Source of the DNA: Thalassotalea sp. G2M2-11
Lineage (GTDB): Bacteria; Pseudomonadota; Gammaproteobacteria; Enterobacterales; Alteromonadaceae
Length of the DNA: 64,000 bases
Direction: 5' to 3'
NCBI RefSeq assembly: GCF_017168195.1
Contig: NZ_JADNYL010000002.1
Location: 620,001-684,000, forward strand
Position numbers and translations under genes: made by a program. This document shows, one piece after another, positions 60,571-64,000 of the stretch. A model generated the notes under the pieces. It had not been told where the DNA came from. It did not search any database and saw only the letters and a list, made by a program, of their open reading frames with translations. Each line of letters starts with the position of its first letter. Position 1 is the stretch's first letter.

Positions 60571-61158
60571 ATGCATAACCATCACAACAGACAAGCACTG
60601 CGACAACAAATTCGTCAAGCCCGTAGCGCACTCTCACCAGAGTTTCAACAACAAGCATCTCAGTTGTTAGTTAAACAACTGCAAGGTATTAATGCTATTG
60701 CTTGTGCAAAAAAAGTAGCAATTTACTTAGCCAATGACGGCGAACTTAATACAGCCGAGTTTATTCAATGGTGTTGGTCCCAAGATATTGCCACGTATAT
60801 TCCTGTGCTACATCCATTTAGTAAGGGACATTTACTGTTTCTGCATTATCAGGCAAGCACTGAGATGGTCATCAATAAATATGGCATTAGTGAACCAAAA
60901 CTTGATATACGCCAAGTTTGTCCACCAACCTCATTCGATATCATCTTTACGCCATTAGTGGCTTTTGACCGCACAGGCGCCAGATTAGGTATGGGCGGGG
61001 GATATTACGATAGAACACTTGCCAAGCTCACAGCACCAGAGCCTAAAATCATTGGGTTAGCTCATGATTGCCAAGAGCTACCTGCAATCCCTACAGAGAA
61101 TTGGGACATCCCATTAAAGCAAATTATCACGCCTACCACTTGCTATCAATTTAGTTAA
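60571..61158 (+). CDS. ygfA: 5-formyltetrahydrofolate cyclo-ligase
   Basis: The enzyme converts 5-formyl-THF to 5,10-methenyl-THF with ATP and recycles an inhibitory folate. The 195-residue protein has the family blocks LRQQIRQARSALSPEF at the N-terminus, FDIIFTPLVAFDRTGARLGMGGGYYDRTL and IIGLAHDCQELPAIPTENWDIPL; the GMGGGYYDR motif is diagnostic. The only ATG near the conserved start is 60571, directly behind the T-run of a terminator and with no ribosome site. A downstream non-ATG start or a leaderless transcript is therefore possible. As in E. coli the gene lies near rpiA and serA, but no 6S RNA gene is apparent here. Confidence 0.9.
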   Translation: MHNHHNRQALRQQIRQARSALSPEFQQQASQLLVKQLQGINAIACAKKVAIYLANDGELNTAEFIQWCWSQDIATYIPVLHPFSKGHLLFLHYQASTEMVINKYGISEPKLDIRQVCPPTSFDIIFTPLVAFDRTGARLGMGGGYYDRTLAKLTAPEPKIIGLAHDCQELPAIPTENWDIPLKQIITPTTCYQFS

Positions 61159-61236
61159 ATATAATCACACTGGTAAAAATTAGCCTGCTATAATAGCGCT
61201 GTTCATATTAACGTAACCTCTTAATTAGGAATGGTC

Positions 61237-61893
61237 ATGACTCAAGACGAAATGAAAAAAGCAGCAGCACTTAAGGCATTGGAGTTTGTACAAGAAGATA
61301 CCATAGTCGGTGTTGGTACAGGTTCCACTGTTAATCATTTTATTGATGCTTTAGCGACGATGAAGCACAAAATTGAAGGGGCTGTTTCTAGCTCGGAAGA
61401 GTCAACAAAGCGGTTAAGAGCTCTTGGTATCGAAGTCTTTGATTTAAATAGTGTCAGTGAAATTGACGTTTACGTTGACGGTGCAGATGAAATCACTGAG
61501 CACATGGCTATGATCAAGGGCGGCGGCGCAGCACTAACGCGTGAAAAAATCGTCGCAGCTGTCGCTAAAACCTTCGTCTGTATCTGTGATGAAAGTAAAC
61601 AAGTTCCTGTACTTGGCAAGTTTCCTCTACCAGTAGAAGTGATCCCAATGGCACGTAGTTATGTGGCAAGAGAGCTTGTTAAATTGGGTGGTGATCCTGA
61701 GTATCGTCTAGGGGTTGTTACCGACAATGGTAATGTCATTCTGGATGTGCATAACTTAGACATAATTGATCCAACAGCACTGGAAGCTAAGATTAATGCC
61801 ATTGTAGGGGTTGTTACCAATGGACTATTTGCCCATCGCGGTGCAGATATTCTGGTATTAGGCACTAAAAACGGTGCAAAAGTCGTAAAATAA
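61237..61893 (+). CDS. rpiA: Ribose-5-phosphate isomerase A
   Basis: RpiA interconverts ribose-5-phosphate and ribulose-5-phosphate. The protein from the ATG at 61237 has 218 residues (E. coli 219) and starts [17 protein letters not shown], like the family. Conserved blocks are [24 protein letters not shown] and [15 protein letters not shown]. The other ATG at 61231 directly abuts AGGA at 61227-61230, whereas 61237 has six bases of spacing, so I choose 61237. serA follows after 90 bp. Confidence 0.96.
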   Translation: MTQDEMKKAAALKALEFVQEDTIVGVGTGSTVNHFIDALATMKHKIEGAVSSSEESTKRLRALGIEVFDLNSVSEIDVYVDGADEITEHMAMIKGGGAALTREKIVAAVAKTFVCICDESKQVPVLGKFPLPVEVIPMARSYVARELVKLGGDPEYRLGVVTDNGNVILDVHNLDIIDPTALEAKINAIVGVVTNGLFAHRGADILVLGTKNGAKVVK

Positions 61894-61983
61894 CACTTTA
61901 GAGTTTATGCACTATATGGTAGTTTAGAAACTTATTTTGGATATCTAGCCATCTAAACAATATTAGCGAGAGCGAATAAGCAC

Positions 61984-63213
61984 ATGAGTAATAAATCATT
62001 AGCGAAAGAAAAAATTAGGATCTTGTTACTTGAAGGCGTTCATCAAAGCGCCTTAGAAGAGTTAAAATCTCAAGGTTACTCAAATATTGAGTACCTAAAA
62101 ACCTCACTATCAGAAGAAGACCTGATTGAAAAAATTGCTGATGTGCACTTTATTGGCATCCGCTCCCGCACTATGCTTACCAGTCATGTCTTAAGTCACG
62201 CGAAAAAATTAGTCGCAATTGGTTGTTTTTGCATTGGCACGAATCAGGTTGACACCAAAGCAGCACAGCAGCGCGGCATACCAGTATTTAATGCGCCGTT
62301 TTCTAATACGCGTTCTGTTGCGGAGTTAGTGATTGGTGAACTACTATTATTGTTACGCGGGATCCCAGAAAAAAGCGCCCAAGCTCACCGCGGCGTATGG
62401 AATAAATCAGCCGCAGGTTCGGTAGAAGCTCGAGGTAAAACCCTTGGCATTATCGGCTACGGACACATTGGTACTCAATTGGGTATTTTGGCAGAAACTA
62501 TCGGTATGAAAGTACGTTTCTACGATATCGAAACTAAACTGCCGCTTGGCAATGCTAGCCAGGCGCCTAGCTTAACCTCATTATTGCAAGAATCTGATGT
62601 GGTGAGTTTACATGTACCAGAAACACCACAAACTAAAAATATGATGGGCGCTGCAGAGTTTGATGTGATGAAAAATGGCGTCATTTTCATTAATGCTTCG
62701 CGTGGTACTGTTGTTGATATTGACGCATTATCTGAGGCGCTTAGCAGTAAAAAGGTGGCAGGCGCGGCAATCGATGTATTCCCTGTAGAGCCAAAAAGTA
62801 ACGATGAAGAATTTATCTCGCCACTACGTGAATTTGATAATGTCATTCTTACACCACACATTGGTGGTAGTACAAAAGAGGCGCAAGAAAATATCGGACT
62901 TGAAGTTGCCAGCAAAATTGCAAAATACTCCGACAATGGCTCTACACTTTCAGCGGTCAACTTCCCTGAAGTATCCTTGCCAGGACATTCAGGCACAAGC
63001 CGTCTATTGCACATTCACCATAACCAACCTGGTATTTTAACTAAAATTAACTTGGCATTTGCTGATAATGATATCAATATTGCCGCACAATATTTACAAA
63101 CCGATGATCAAATTGGTTACGTTGTTATTGATGTGGAAACCGATCATAGTGAAACGGCATTAAAAGCATTAAAAGCGATTGAAGGTACGATTAAAGCGCG
63201 TATTCTACATTAG
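61984..63213 (+). CDS. serA: D-3-phosphoglycerate dehydrogenase
   Basis: SerA oxidises 3-phosphoglycerate in the first step of serine synthesis. The 409-residue protein has the catalytic domain, the NAD motif GKTLGIIGYGHIGTQLG, the signature FINASRGTVVDIDALSEAL, the catalytic His in LTPHIGGSTKEAQENIG and a C-terminal ACT domain (LHIHHNQPGILTKIN) for serine feedback inhibition. E. coli SerA is 410 residues. The rpiA-serA neighbourhood is the same as in E. coli, with a different orientation. A strong bidirectional terminator follows. Confidence 0.97.
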   Translation: MSNKSLAKEKIRILLLEGVHQSALEELKSQGYSNIEYLKTSLSEEDLIEKIADVHFIGIRSRTMLTSHVLSHAKKLVAIGCFCIGTNQVDTKAAQQRGIPVFNAPFSNTRSVAELVIGELLLLLRGIPEKSAQAHRGVWNKSAAGSVEARGKTLGIIGYGHIGTQLGILAETIGMKVRFYDIETKLPLGNASQAPSLTSLLQESDVVSLHVPETPQTKNMMGAAEFDVMKNGVIFINASRGTVVDIDALSEALSSKKVAGAAIDVFPVEPKSNDEEFISPLREFDNVILTPHIGGSTKEAQENIGLEVASKIAKYSDNGSTLSAVNFPEVSLPGHSGTSRLLHIHHNQPGILTKINLAFADNDINIAAQYLQTDDQIGYVVIDVETDHSETALKALKAIEGTIKARILH

Positions 63214-63236
63214 CCTAATAAACAACGCTGGAAAAG

Positions 63237-63266
63237 AAAAGCCGAGATTACTATCTCGGCTTTTTT
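63237..63266. terminator. Bidirectional terminator between serA and pgpA
   Basis: AAAAGCCGAGAT-tact-ATCTCGGCTTTTTT forms a long A/T-flanked stem 24 bp after the serA stop. The convergent pgpA stop lies 43 bp to the right, so the same hairpin can end both transcripts. Confidence 0.92.
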
Positions 63267-63308
63267 GTGTGGTGACTCACCTGATCTAGTTGTTAACTAA
63301 ACAAATGG

Positions 63309-63785
63309 TTAAAAAAGCAAGTGCATACAAACCAAAGCAAATAGGCCCGCGACCACATCATCAATCATGATCCCAAATCCACCATGACAATGTTTATCCA
63401 ACCAAGAAATAGGCCACGGTTTAACAATATCGAAAAAACGAAAGAGTACAAAGCCAGCCAACACTGAACTGACACTGACAGGCACTAAGATCATGGTGAT
63501 CAAAAAGCCGACAAATTCATCCCAGACAATTGCAGGGTGATCATGAACTTGTACGGCATCAGCTGCGTATCGACAAATATAAACACCTGTAACCATCATC
63601 ACAATAACCAATGCAATATACCATGGTGCAGATAACAGACTAGCCATAAAAAAAACAGGTACTGCCGCAAGTGTACCAAAGGTGCCAGGGGCTTTTGGCG
63701 CAAGTCCACTGCCAAAACCTAAGGCAAGAAACTGTATGGGATTGCTCAGCTTAAACGGTAATTGAGTATGATGATCATTGGTCAT
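63309..63785 (-). CDS. pgpA: Phosphatidylglycerophosphatase A
   Basis: PgpA removes phosphate from phosphatidylglycerophosphate to make phosphatidylglycerol at the inner membrane. The protein is 158 residues from the ATG at 63785, with several helices. Family motifs are FGSGLAPKAPGTFGTLAAVP near the start and PAIVWDEFVGFLITMI, plus GGFGIMIDDVVAGLFA near the C-terminus with the Asp pair. A TTG at 63800 would add five residues. The start lies within the end of thiL, giving an 11-base overlap, the arrangement seen in E. coli. Confidence 0.93.
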   Translation of the reverse strand: MTNDHHTQLPFKLSNPIQFLALGFGSGLAPKAPGTFGTLAAVPVFFMASLLSAPWYIALVIVMMVTGVYICRYAADAVQVHDHPAIVWDEFVGFLITMILVPVSVSSVLAGFVLFRFFDIVKPWPISWLDKHCHGGFGIMIDDVVAGLFALVCMHLLF

Positions 63786-64000
63786 TGTCAAAGTGCTCAA
63801 AACCTTTACTATTAATTTGTGTCGGTTGGCTATTTAATGTGGTGGTGATTTTACCAGAATGATTTAACTGACCGATACAAGTTATCGTTTGTCCGACATC
63901 TGCCAAGGCTGTCTCCATGCCAACTTTCTTATCTTCAGATACGGTAAACAAGAGTTCGTAATCATCGCCGCCCTGCAGGGCTAATTCAATCGCTTGTTCA
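63775..64000 (-). CDS. thiL: Thiamine-monophosphate kinase (partial, C-terminal end)
   Basis: The window edge cuts this gene; only its last ~74 codons are visible. Translating the minus strand gives ALQGGDDYELLFTVSEDKK and ends GFEHFDNDQ before a TGA at 63777-63775. GGDDYELLFT is the conserved ThiL block near the active site, and the GFEHF ending is typical of the family. ThiL phosphorylates thiamine monophosphate to the diphosphate. The overlap with pgpA and the thiL-pgpA order support the call. Confidence 0.9.
   Translation of the reverse strand, partial: EQAIELALQGGDDYELLFTVSEDKKVGMETALADVGQTITCIGQLNHSGKITTTLNSQPTQINSKGFEHFDNDQ

Overview
The window is a gene-dense stretch of a marine gammaproteobacterial chromosome. 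Low-GC, A/T-rich codon use, the gene content and the E. coli-like order of the housekeeping blocks fit Alteromonadales, most likely Colwelliaceae (Colwellia/Thalassotalea type). That placement is inferred from protein character, not from a marker search. No rRNA, tRNA, CRISPR array, intact insertion sequence or prophage is visible.

Layout. 1-2679 (minus): the start of a complex I operon (nuoA, nuoB, fused nuoCD cut by the window edge). 3292-6331 (minus): a Lon-like ATP-dependent protease and a YbeL-type zinc-ribbon protein. 6581-20006 (plus): a conserved envelope/translation block, leuS-lptE-holA-nadD-rsfS-rlmH-mrdA-mrdB-rlpA-dacA-ybeD-lipB-lipA, in the E. coli order but with a 260-bp inverted-repeat element placed between nadD and rsfS. 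20035-25154: prmB-aroC-MFS-periplasmic binding protein (minus), smrB (plus) and sixA (minus). 25312-33639: an M16 protease, a 1517-residue propeller-PAS-GGDEF-EAL sensor, then two small-peptide genes, the first of which is four and a half near-identical 15-residue repeats. 33851-37293 (minus): fadIJ behind a FadR-like palindrome.

37559-45980 (plus) is a compact Bat/MoxR operon (MoxR ATPase, DUF58, DUF4381, two VWA proteins, BatD), followed by an ECF sigma factor and its DUF3379 partner. 46073-49024 holds putP and a degenerate EAL-HDOD protein. 49094-58648 (minus) combines sulfate assimilation (cysD, cysN, an SLC13 permease, cysC, a DHH phosphoesterase) with sugar-nucleotide genes (galE, pgi, galU). 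58996-63213 (plus) holds a POT peptide transporter, the 5-formyl-THF cyclo-ligase, rpiA and serA. The right edge has pgpA and the 3' end of thiL (minus).

The most unusual locus is 32949-33344: a strongly ribosome-bound 95-residue protein made of GKRIKISDEFSIKQ-type repeats. Its repeat copies differ almost only at synonymous sites, and it is translationally coupled to a 32-residue peptide. It lies directly downstream of a c-di-GMP-type sensor gene. Its function is unknown; an extracellular beta-rich or amyloid-like product is one testable reading. The second notable item is the element at 11494-11753, whose ends and interior form nested inverted repeats.
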